Source: Clostridiales bacterium Firm_04 (GTDB lineage: Bacteria; Bacillota; Clostridia; Oscillospirales; Ruminococcaceae). From it: a stretch of DNA of 64,000 bases. The stretch covers positions 18,865 through 82,864 of the forward strand of contig LVAJ01000031.1 of assembly GCA_001603005.1 (NCBI GenBank), given 5' to 3'. The translations under genes and the position numbers were made by a program. Every line of letters starts with the position of its first letter. Position 1 is the stretch's first letter. Under the pieces are notes generated by a model that worked only from the letters and a program-made list of their open reading frames with translations, made no database searches and was not told where the DNA came from. Positions 45,531-52,838 of the stretch are shown piece after piece.

Positions 45531-46610
45531 TTATTTTGCCTGCTTTGCGAGCAGATCCGCAAAGCTGACCTGATTGCCGGAGAGCGTGTTCTCCGTGTAA
45601 TAGATCAGAATGAGCTGGGCTTCCTCGGCACTGACCTTGCCGTTTCCGTCGAGGTCTGCGGCACGGAGCTGCGCTGCCGTCAGTCCGCTGCCGTTGCCCG
45701 CAAATTCCTCTGTATAGGCAATCAGGGCAAGCTGTGCGTCCGCAGCACCGACTGTGCCGTCGCCGCTGACATCGCCGGTCTGGTATGTGTTCTGCGCATC
45801 CGCAAGATAATCGCGGATCACCGGCTGCGGGAACGGGCTTTCCGCAGTGCCGTCGATGACATATGCGGCGGCGTTGACCGTAAGCCGCACGCCGTAACCG
45901 AGCGTCTGATAAATATCATCCAGCACAGCGCTGTAATCCTCAAACGAGATCGTCTGCATCAGCGCGGAAGGCGGTTCCACCGTAAAGGCTTCCGCTGTGC
46001 CTGCCGCCGTCCAGTCGGGATACTTTTCCGCGAGGAACTGCTGAATCTGCGGAAGCTTGTCTGCTGTGTCCTGCTCCCGCAGCAAATATTGGTTCCACCT
46101 GCCGCCCATTTCTGCGATCTGTACCGAGCCCGCACCCTGCACAAGCCGGAAGGTCTCCGGCGATGCGGTCGTTTTCAGCTTTTCGTACAGCGCATCCGCA
46201 CCGGCTTCCAGATCTGCCGCGTCATAGTTTCGCGCCGAAACCGTGATCCGGTTCATGCTGCCCTCTTTTTGGAACTCGATCCTGTTTTCGGCTTCATGAA
46301 ATTCTGCGTAAACGGTTTCCTGAAATGCTTCCGCATCCATGCTTTCGGCGCTGACCGCGATTTCCAGATGCGGCGTGCTCTCCGCGTAAAAATACAGCCG
46401 CATGTTTTTCAGCAGGTCGGCAGCCGTTTTGCCGGTCGGATAATATACATGATAATGTGCTAAGCCGCCTGTCAGATACGAATCATGTTCCAGCAGCGTC
46501 AGCTCGGAATCAGGGAAGGCTGCTGCACGAATGCCGGAACCGGATGCCGCAAGCATCGCCATTGCTGCGAGCACAGAGCATGCCCGCAATCTTCTCATTC
46601 TTTTTTTCAT
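45531..46610 (-). CDS. Secreted dockerin protein of unknown function
   Basis: A 359-residue exported protein. Signal peptide MKKRMRRLRACSVLAAMAML runs to about residue 28. The central about 30-275 region is a soluble alpha/beta domain (LEIAVSAESMDAEAFQETVYAEF; GGRWNQYLLREQDTADKLPQIQQFL) that I do not recognise. The dockerin at about 280-355 has loops GDVSGDGTVGAADAQLAL and ADLDGNGKVSAEEAQLIL, closely like the other two dockerins in the window. The start at 46610 follows AAAGGAG. No catalytic motif is visible. Confidence 0.85.
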   Translation of the reverse strand: MKKRMRRLRACSVLAAMAMLAASGSGIRAAAFPDSELTLLEHDSYLTGGLAHYHVYYPTGKTAADLLKNMRLYFYAESTPHLEIAVSAESMDAEAFQETVYAEFHEAENRIEFQKEGSMNRITVSARNYDAADLEAGADALYEKLKTTASPETFRLVQGAGSVQIAEMGGRWNQYLLREQDTADKLPQIQQFLAEKYPDWTAAGTAEAFTVEPPSALMQTISFEDYSAVLDDIYQTLGYGVRLTVNAAAYVIDGTAESPFPQPVIRDYLADAQNTYQTGDVSGDGTVGAADAQLALIAYTEEFAGNGSGLTAAQLRAADLDGNGKVSAEEAQLILIYYTENTLSGNQVSFADLLAKQAK

Positions 46611-46864
46611 GGTGATCACTCCTTTGGGTTCATAAATAATCATCCGGAGCATGCTGCGCCGTGCCGCATCCTTGCCCCTTCACTTATTATGACCGCATCC
46701 GCAGAAAAAGGTTACACATAATACGTTATCTTTTTTTACAAAGTGAATGATTTTTCAAGGAGGATTTTGCCGGTTATGGATCATGAGAAATGCTTATCGA
46801 CTCCTGGCGCGATAAGCAGCAAAAATCCCCGCCCTGCATCAGACAGATGCCCATATAGAAGTTT
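46611..46864. other. Gene-free spacer
   Basis: Between the dockerin gene and the AT-rich membrane gene. A weak -10 (CATAAT on the minus strand near 46692) may serve the dockerin gene; no convincing ORF is present. Confidence 0.4.
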
Positions 46865-46896
46865 TGCCCCGAAGCATTTCAAATTGCCTCGGGGCA
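46865..46896. terminator. Hairpin downstream of the AT-rich membrane gene
   Basis: TGCCCCGA/TCGGGGCA stem extended by GC pairs; T-rich sequence follows on the plus strand only, so its use as terminator for the minus-strand gene is uncertain. Confidence 0.55.
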
Positions 46897-46937
46897 TTGT
46901 ATTATTTTTTCATGTTCAGATAAAGCAGAAATTTCGG

Positions 46938-47480
46938 TCACTTCGATTTCATTTTATTTATTTCGTAAATATAATTGCGTAAAACACCTTTTTTCATAAA
47001 AAGTATGCTCCCGAGAACAATGAGAACCAAAGCTGCTGCACTTACGAACAGCGGATTTGCAATCTGTGAAAAAGACATAAGAAACTTTGTGCAATCGTCA
47101 TTTAACGGAGCAGTTCCATTTAGATAGAGAAAAGGAATGATTACCCAAGCTAATATAGTAGATATCGGCATAAGACCTGTGAAAAATGAAAACATTCGAT
47201 AAAAAGTGTTGTTTCGCTCTTTTTTGTAGAACAATAAATACACAAGAGAAACAATCAGAGGTAAAACAGCTCCGTTTGCGTTAAGCCACAGGTCAGAAAC
47301 AAATGTGTATTCTCCGCCGTGTCCGCTGACATGGGCACTAAGTATACTGAAATCATCAATTACTTCTCCGGCAGAAAGCATTACGATCAAATGACCTGTT
47401 TCATGAAACAGGATATATAATACTACCACAAGTATTGCTGATACAACAGAGCAAAGTATCAGTTTGTTTTTGGTATTCAT
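46938..47480 (-). CDS. AT-rich membrane protein with HExxH motif (M50-like)
   Basis: A 180-residue membrane protein with about four membrane segments. A zinc-protease-like HETGH motif lies in the first segment (LYILFHETGHLIVMLSAGE, about residues 20-38), and the later DLWLNANGAVLPLIV could contribute a further ligand, as in site-2 (M50) proteases. Start at 47480 (ATG) is preferred to a TTG at 47498, with GAAAGG before it. Codon use and base composition are much more AT-rich than the neighbours, suggesting recent transfer. It has its own consensus promoter. The protease assignment rests on the HExxH alone. Confidence 0.65.
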   Translation of the reverse strand: MNTKNKLILCSVVSAILVVVLYILFHETGHLIVMLSAGEVIDDFSILSAHVSGHGGEYTFVSDLWLNANGAVLPLIVSLVYLLFYKKERNNTFYRMFSFFTGLMPISTILAWVIIPFLYLNGTAPLNDDCTKFLMSFSQIANPLFVSAAALVLIVLGSILFMKKGVLRNYIYEINKMKSK

Positions 47481-47539
47481 TTCTTGGTTGCCTTTCAAAT
47501 TTGAGATTACTCCATAAAAATCCGATTATGATCGTAACA

Positions 47540-47568
47540 ATTATAACAGATCATTACGGTATTGTCAA
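47540..47568 (-). promoter_or_regulatory. Promoter of the AT-rich membrane gene
   Basis: Minus-strand TTGACA (47568-47563), 17-nt spacer, TGtTATAAT (TATAAT at 47545-47540). Confidence 0.87.
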
Positions 47569-47575
47569 TAGAAAC

Positions 47576-47613
47576 GCCATAGTGCTTCTGACTTTCAATC
47601 AGAAATACTATGG
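47576..47613. repeat. Inverted repeat at the edge of the AT-rich gene
   Basis: GCCATAGT (47576-47583) and ACTATGGC (47606-47613) with inner TTCTGA/TCAGAA pairing. Could be the terminator of the ECF/pdxK operon or a scar of insertion. Confidence 0.55.
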
Positions 47614-47660
47614 CTTAATGCTTCTATATGAGTACCGACTTTCAGCAGAACGGGGATCTG

Positions 47661-48179
47661 TCAAAGCATTTTCAGTTTCGGATCGTGCATCCGTTCCATT
47701 GCCAGCGCCACGACCGAATAGACAATGCCGGAGCCGATCGCCTGCACCGCATTGCCGGGCGCTGTCCCGATGAACTGCGCCGTCCAGCCGCCGTACAGGA
47801 TCACCGCTGTGATCCAGTAACCGATGATGGACACAATTCCGCAGAGGATCATCGCGATCACGCGCTTTTTCTCAAGTTTCCGCGTCCCGCCGATTGCTGC
47901 AAAGGTCAGTGCGAGCAGTCCCTTGATGATGAAAGTCGGCAGCGCATAGGAGACATATCCCGACAGCACATCCGCGAGCATGCCCCCGACTGCCGATGCG
48001 CCGATCGCATAGGGCAGCGGCAGCATCGCGGCTGCGAGATAGATCACCGCATCGCCGCAGTGAATATAGCCGTTGCCGACCGGAATATGCAGCGTTGCGG
48101 TCAGCAGTGCGGTCATCGCCGCGAACAGTCCGGCATAGACCGTATAGACCAGCTTTTCATTTTCCTTGTTTGGTGCCAA
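47661..48179 (-). CDS. ECF transporter S component, probably for vitamin B6
   Basis: A 172-residue integral membrane protein with about five to six hydrophobic segments (LVYTVYAGLFAAMTALLTATL, AVIYLAAAMLPLPYAIGASAVGG, TFIIKGLLALTFAAIG). The N-terminal segment and the GDAVIYLAAAMLP...GALA-type loop are typical of energy-coupling-factor substrate-binding subunits. It overlaps the pyridoxal kinase gene by 23 bp, pointing to pyridoxine/pyridoxal as the substrate. It would share an EcfAAT energising module encoded elsewhere. The substrate is inferred from context only. Confidence 0.8.
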   Translation of the reverse strand: MAPNKENEKLVYTVYAGLFAAMTALLTATLHIPVGNGYIHCGDAVIYLAAAMLPLPYAIGASAVGGMLADVLSGYVSYALPTFIIKGLLALTFAAIGGTRKLEKKRVIAMILCGIVSIIGYWITAVILYGGWTAQFIGTAPGNAVQAIGSGIVYSVVALAMERMHDPKLKML

Positions 48180-49017
48180 AATGCATCCCTCCCAGACGAT
48201 AAAGCAGCGGTTCCAGCAGCACGCCCTCCGCAGCAGGGGTATTCTGCCGCAGGGTATCCTGTGTCACCTCCGATAAAAATGCACCCGCAGCCGAAACAGC
48301 CTCCGCAAGTGCGGCGCCGTTTGCCAGCGCTCCGCAGAGCACCGATGCAAACAGGTCTCCTGTTCCGGAAAACAGGCATTCCGTCCGGTGCACGGCAGAA
48401 AATGCCGCCGTGCCGTTCTGAAGCGTCAGATTGCCGATCTGATTTTCCTGCACGATGCCCGTCATGACCACAGCGCGGCAGCCCAGCGGCAGAAGCGCGC
48501 CGGCAAGCTGTTCCGCCTCCTGCAAGGTCAGGCATTCGCCGCGGTATTCCGAGCCTGTCAGCAGACATGCCTCGGTGATATTCGGCGTAATGACATCGGC
48601 ATCCGCGACGAGCGCGCGCATCGCGTCGCAGAGCTCCGGCGTATAGGTGCTGTAGCGTCTGCCGTCATCGCCCATGACCGGATCCAGCAGGATTTTGCAG
48701 TCGGGATTCTTCGCCTTCTGCGCGCGGAAAAACTGCTGTACAATTTCGATCTGTCCGAGCGAGCCGAGAAATCCGCTGTAGATCCAGTCGAAATCCAGAT
48801 CGCCCCAGCTCTCGAAATACGCCGGCAGCGTATCGGTCAGGTCAGTAAAGGTATATGCCGGAAAACCGGTATGCTTGGAAAGCACGGCTGTCGGCGCAGG
48901 ACATGCCTGCACGCCCATGACCGACAGCACCGGCAGGGCAGTCGTCAGGGAGCATCTGCCGAAGCCGGAAAGATCATTGATACAGGCAACGCGCGGTACC
49001 GTTCGCATCGGCTGCAT
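48157..49017 (-). CDS. pdxY: Pyridoxal/pyridoxamine kinase
   Basis: Phosphorylates vitamin B6 vitamers with ATP for salvage of PLP. It has 286 residues, ribokinase fold. Motifs: CINDLSGFGRCSLTTALPVLS at the N-terminus, CPAPTAVLSKHTGF, WIYSGFLGS, LDPVMGDDGRRYSTYTPE, ITPNITEACLLTG, and the anion-hole/catalytic Asp region FSGTGDLFASVLCGAL. AGGAGG-like sequence lies before the start. It is followed by the overlapping ECF S component. Two tandem promoters lie upstream. Confidence 0.93.
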   Translation of the reverse strand: MQPMRTVPRVACINDLSGFGRCSLTTALPVLSVMGVQACPAPTAVLSKHTGFPAYTFTDLTDTLPAYFESWGDLDFDWIYSGFLGSLGQIEIVQQFFRAQKAKNPDCKILLDPVMGDDGRRYSTYTPELCDAMRALVADADVITPNITEACLLTGSEYRGECLTLQEAEQLAGALLPLGCRAVVMTGIVQENQIGNLTLQNGTAAFSAVHRTECLFSGTGDLFASVLCGALANGAALAEAVSAAGAFLSEVTQDTLRQNTPAAEGVLLEPLLYRLGGMHFGTKQGK

Positions 49018-49052
49018 TCCTCCTTTTGCGGAATAAGCTTCACTCTTTCAGC

Positions 49053-49081
49053 ATTATACCACGATTCATGGAGAAATGCAA
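49053..49081 (-). promoter_or_regulatory. Proximal promoter of pdxY
   Basis: Minus-strand TTGCAT (49081-49076), 17-nt spacer, TGgTATAAT (TATAAT at 49058-49053). Confidence 0.85.
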
Positions 49082-49135
49082 GCATCCTGACAAATTCTCT
49101 GCTATAAGCATAGATATCAAATCGGATTAGTATGT

Positions 49136-49164
49136 ATTATAGCACAGATCGGATCATTTGTCAA
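49136..49164 (-). promoter_or_regulatory. Distal promoter upstream of pdxY
   Basis: Minus-strand TTGACA (49164-49159), 17-nt spacer, TGcTATAAT (TATAAT at 49141-49136). Either a second pdxY promoter or the promoter of a short transcript. Confidence 0.82.
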
Positions 49165-49329
49165 TTCGATTGTATCTATTGGGATTGATCGGCAGCGGTT
49201 ATAGGAAAGGCGGTTCTGTTTCCAGCAGATCGGACAGATTGGCATGTGTTTTTTGCTGCATACGGGATGATTTTCGGATTTGTATGTCGGAATGAATGTT
49301 TTAGCCGGCACGAGTATACTTTTTAGCTA

Positions 49330-49749
49330 TTTGTTCTTGCCCTTTTGTCTGACGTATGATTTGACTGGGCGCGGGCGCCGATCTCTATTCACTATTCACT
49401 TCTATGGATGCAGCGTTCTGTGCCCCCATGTTTCGTCCCAATTCCTCTCGTGCGTTTCGGCTCCCTGCGGCGGGGGTGACAACCCAAGAGAGCGGGGAGT
49501 CGTCGCTGCGCTCCGGTCTCCCCCTCTCTTAGGTTTTCGCCGCCCGCACATGTTTCGCAAGCGAAACTGCGCAGTTTGCCAAAGGCAAACGTGCGCCCCC
49601 GCTTTCCTCACTCTCTCCCCTCTGGTGCGCGCCACAGTCGATGTTTGTTCTTTGGGGTTAGCGTCCTTATTCGCTTTCGCCATGCGCGTCCGCCTGCGTA
49701 TGCTCCCGATGTGTTCTTTTCATTATTCATTCTTCACTATTCACCATTC
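49330..49749 (+). repeat. Family A repeat, copy A4, with conserved stems
   Basis: Stem 1: AAGAGAG (49486-49492) plus GGGGAG (49494-49499) pair with CTCCCC and CTCTCTT (49518-49530), 13 bp with one bulged C. Module 2: CGCAC (49545-49549) pairs with GTGCG (49591-49595), enclosing TTTCGC/GCGAAA (49553-49566) and GTTTGCC/GGCAAAC (49574-49590). Unit 49399-49749 is repeated in tandem as A5. Confidence 0.9.
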
Positions 49750-50115
49750 ACTTCTATGAATGCAGTGTTCTGTCTCCCATGTTTCGCCGTAGATTTTCTA
49801 AAGCGTTTCGGCTCCCCGCGGCGGGGGTGACAACCCAAGAGAGCGGGGAGTCGTCGCTGCGCTCCGGTCTCCCCCTCTCTTAGGTTTTCGCCGCCCGCAC
49901 ATGTTTCGCAAGCGAAACTGCGCAGTTTGCCGAAGGCAAACGTGCGCCCCCGCTTTCCTGACTCTCTCCCCTCTGGTGCGCGCCGCTGTCGCTGCCTGTT
50001 TTTGGGGGTTAAGCGTCCTTGTGCGCTTTCGCCGTGCGCGTCCGCCTGCGTATGCTCCCGATGTATTTCGTTATTCACTATTCATTCTTCACCATTCATT
50101 ATTCACTCTGTCTCA
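49750..50115 (+). repeat. Family A repeat, copy A5 (351-bp tandem neighbour of A4)
   Basis: Same order and stems as A4 shifted by 351 bp. The loop of the second hairpin changes from AAA to GAA while its GTTTGCC/GGCAAAC stem is kept. Confidence 0.9.
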
Positions 50116-50255
50116 TGGGAGTAGTGACCTTTGAGAAGCCGCGATCAGCGGCGTGCAGTAACGAAACATGGGTGAGCTACGCTGCCGCACTCCGGAGGGA
50201 ATCGGCAGCGGGCACTGCCCGCCCGGAGGGAAATGGATGCGGGCACTGCCCGCCC
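50116..50255 (+). repeat. Family B repeat, copy B5
   Basis: GAGAAGCCGCGATCAGCGGCGTG, GAGCTACGCTGCCGCACTCC, GGAGGGAATCGGCAGCGGGC, with a duplicated GCGGGCACTGCCCGCC end. Abuts the promoter of the transhydrogenase operon. Confidence 0.82.
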
Positions 50256-50258
50256 GCC

Positions 50259-50288
50259 TTGACAATGACGCAGAACGTATGATATAAT
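50259..50288 (+). promoter_or_regulatory. Promoter of the Stn-like operon
   Basis: TTGACA (50259-50264), 18-nt spacer, TATAAT (50283-50288). The leader of about 135 nt contains hairpins ATCCGT/ACGGAT (about 50306-50325) and CCGCCTG/CAGGCGG (about 50365-50385). Confidence 0.83.
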
Positions 50289-50427
50289 ATATGTGTAAAG
50301 GAAAAATCCGTTGAAACCGACGGATGCATCCTGTACCGTAATGCAAATGCGTTATTTTTTGGCATCCGCCTGCCGGAACAGGCGGCATACAGCAGGATCC
50401 GTTCTGCCGTATGAAAAGGAGCATCAC

Positions 50428-50925
50428 ATGAAATGTGAATGCATGAAGCAGCAAAGCGACCTTTCGCTGCTGGAACCCGTGCTCGCGGAATATGCCGCCG
50501 TGCCGGGCAGCCTCATCACCATTTTGCAGCATGCGCAGGAGATCTACGGCTATCTCCCGACAGATGTGATCTATCACGTTGCGGAGCGAACCGGTACCAC
50601 ACCGGCGCGCGTGCTCGGCGTCGCAACATTCTATACGCAGTTCCGGTTCCAGCCGGTCGGCAAATACCTCATCATGCTCTGCGACGGCACCGCATGTCAT
50701 GTCAACGGCAGCGCGCGCATTGCCGCAGCCGTGCAGGAGTATCTGCATGTGGAAAACGGCGGCACCACCGAGGACGGGCTGTTCTCGTTCAGCATCGTGG
50801 CATGTCTCGGCTGCTGCTCACTGTCGCCGGTCATGATGATCAACGGGGATACCTACGGCTCCCTGACACCGGAGCAGGTTCTTGAGATCATCAAGGATAT
50901 TCAGGCAAAGGAGGCGGCGGAATGA
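50428..50925 (+). CDS. stnA: NuoE/HydC-like [2Fe-2S] subunit of an electron-bifurcating complex
   Basis: A 165-residue thioredoxin-fold [2Fe-2S] protein that partners the NuoF-like flavoprotein. Cluster ligands are in CDGTACHVNGS (about residues 90-100) and CLGCCSLSPVM (about 130-140); the N-terminal helical hairpin includes LITILQHAQEIYGYLP. AAAAGGAG precedes the ATG at 50428. The stop overlaps the next start by 4 bp. The same subunit type occurs in HydABC hydrogenases and complex I; the third gene of this operon decides the assignment to the Stn type. The gene letter follows the published Stn scheme as I recall it and may be permuted. Confidence 0.85.
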   Translation: MKCECMKQQSDLSLLEPVLAEYAAVPGSLITILQHAQEIYGYLPTDVIYHVAERTGTTPARVLGVATFYTQFRFQPVGKYLIMLCDGTACHVNGSARIAAAVQEYLHVENGGTTEDGLFSFSIVACLGCCSLSPVMMINGDTYGSLTPEQVLEIIKDIQAKEAAE

Positions 50926-52685
50926 GCATGCGAATCGCAGTCGGACAGGGCAGCTGCGGCATCGCGGCAGGCGCGCAGAAGGTCGCGCAGGCACTGCGTC
51001 CGCTGCTGGAAGGCACCGGCATCCCGCTCGGCACGGTCGGATGTATCGGCATGTGCTGGCTGGAACCGATCGTTGATCTCTATGAAAATGATACCCTGAA
51101 AGCGCGTCTGGTGCGGGTGCAGCCGCGGCATGCAGAGGCGATTGCCGAAGCTGCAAAGACCGGCGATCTGTCCGGCGTTGCCGACCTGACGATCACACCG
51201 GATGACAGCGCGTTTCTGGAGCAGCAGACGCGCATCGCACTGCGCAACTGCGGCATCATTGATCCCGAATCCATTGAAAGTGCAAAGGCTGCCGGCGGCT
51301 ATTCCGCGATCGGCAGGATCCTTTCCAAAGAGCACGGCATGACGCCGGAAGACGTCATCGAATGCATCAAGGTGTCCGGTCTGGCAGGACGCGGCGGCGC
51401 AGGCTTCCCGACATGGTTCAAGTGGAATGCGGCGCGGCAGTCCGAGGGCGAGGAGAAGTACCTGATCTGCAATGCGGACGAGGGCGATCCCGGCGCATTC
51501 ATGGACAGAGCCGTCATCGAATCCGATCCGCACACGCTGATCGAGGGCATGCTGATCGGCGCCTATGCGATCGGCGCGCAGGAAGCGATCGTCTATGTGC
51601 GTGCGGAGTACCCGCTGGCGATCAAGCGTCTGGAAAATGCGATCAGTGATGCGCGGGAAGCGGGCTATATCGGCAAAAATATTCTCGGATCGGATTTCTC
51701 GTGCGAATTTCGCATCAAGGCGGGTGCGGGCGCATTCGTCTGCGGCGAGGAGACCGCTCTGATCGAATCGCTGCAGGGACAGCGCGGCATGCCGCGTCTG
51801 AAGCCGCCGTTTCCGGCAGCAGCGGGCTACTGGTACAAGCCCTCGAATATCAACAATGTCGAGACCTACGCGAACGTCGCATGGATCATCAACAACGGCG
51901 GCGAAGCCTTTGCCGCAATGGGCACAGAGGATTCCAAGGGCACAAAAGTCTTTGCGCTGACCGGCAAGATCCGGCGCGGCGGTCTGGTCGAGATCCCGAT
52001 GGGCATGACGCTGCGGCAGGTGATCTTTGATATCGGCGGCGGCATCCGGGACGGCAAGGCGTTCAAGGCGGTGCAGATGGGCGGCCCTTCCGGCGGATGT
52101 ATTCCCGCATCGCTGCTGGATACGGTCATCGACTACAAAAAGCTGGCTGCGACCGGCGCGATCATGGGCTCCGGCGGCATGGTCGTCATGGACGAGAGCA
52201 CCTGCATGGTCAGCATGGCGAAATTCTTCCTCGATTTCACGGCGAAGGAATCCTGCGGCAAATGCGTCCACTGCCGCATCGGCACGAAGCGCTTGCAGGA
52301 GATCCTGTCGCGGATCGTTTCCGGCGAGGGCAGAGAGGGCGATATCGAGCTGCTTGAGGAGCTCTGCAATGCGGTGCGTGACGGCGCACTCTGCGGACTC
52401 GGACAGACCGCGCCGAATCCGGTGCTTTCGACGCTCCGGTATTTCCGCGATGAGTTTGAAGCGCATATCACGGACAAGCGCTGTCCCGCGCATGCCTGCA
52501 CCGATCTGCTGCATTATTCGATCGACGCGGAAAAATGCCGCGGATGTACCGCATGTGCGAGAAACTGTCCGGTCTATGCAATTTCCGGCGCAGTCCGCGA
52601 GGCGCATTCGATTGATCCGAATGCATGCATTCACTGCGGCAGATGCAAGGCTGTCTGTAAATTCGGAGCTGTTACCGTAGACTGA
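50922..52685 (+). CDS. stnB: NuoF/HydB-like NADH-binding flavoprotein subunit, bifurcating module
   Basis: A 587-residue NADH-oxidising FMN/Fe-S subunit. Order: thioredoxin-like [2Fe-2S] domain (about 1-100, GSCGIAAGAQ and GCIGMCWLEP), NADH/FMN core (GRGGAGFPTWFKW, CNADEGDPGAFMDR, CGEETALIESLQG), SLBB region, the [4Fe-4S] site SCGKCVHCRIGTKRL with CGLGQTAPNP, and a C-terminal two-cluster ferredoxin domain (CRGCTACARNCP and CIHCGRCKAVC). This is the layout of HydB and StnB. In these complexes the flavin splits electrons between ferredoxin and a pyridine nucleotide arm. Overlaps the upstream gene by 4 bp. Confidence 0.9.
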   Translation: MSMRIAVGQGSCGIAAGAQKVAQALRPLLEGTGIPLGTVGCIGMCWLEPIVDLYENDTLKARLVRVQPRHAEAIAEAAKTGDLSGVADLTITPDDSAFLEQQTRIALRNCGIIDPESIESAKAAGGYSAIGRILSKEHGMTPEDVIECIKVSGLAGRGGAGFPTWFKWNAARQSEGEEKYLICNADEGDPGAFMDRAVIESDPHTLIEGMLIGAYAIGAQEAIVYVRAEYPLAIKRLENAISDAREAGYIGKNILGSDFSCEFRIKAGAGAFVCGEETALIESLQGQRGMPRLKPPFPAAAGYWYKPSNINNVETYANVAWIINNGGEAFAAMGTEDSKGTKVFALTGKIRRGGLVEIPMGMTLRQVIFDIGGGIRDGKAFKAVQMGGPSGGCIPASLLDTVIDYKKLAATGAIMGSGGMVVMDESTCMVSMAKFFLDFTAKESCGKCVHCRIGTKRLQEILSRIVSGEGREGDIELLEELCNAVRDGALCGLGQTAPNPVLSTLRYFRDEFEAHITDKRCPAHACTDLLHYSIDAEKCRGCTACARNCPVYAISGAVREAHSIDPNACIHCGRCKAVCKFGAVTVD

Positions 52686-52838
52686 TCGGGTGGAGACGGT
52701 CTGTCTGACGGATTCGGAATATTGCCGGACTTCCGGAAAAAAGGCTGCTGTGTCCGGCAGCAGGTGCAGATCCCCATTCCGGACAAATTGTAAGGATAGT
52801 GGCATTTTGTAAAGCTTATGTGAGGTTTTCGGAGAACC
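52686..52838. other. Spacer within the Stn-like operon
   Basis: 153 bp with partly complementary CCGGACTTCCGG-, TGTCCGGCA- and TTCCGGACA-type words but no clear promoter or terminator. May tune the level of the third subunit. Confidence 0.4.

Noticed and set aside
46743..46982. 79-codon plus-strand frame
   Set aside because: Runs through a hairpin and into the opposite-strand gene; no family features.
49117..49311. 64-codon minus-strand frame with a CPIC motif
   Set aside because: The Cys pair is the only feature; it overlaps a promoter and has no ribosome site.
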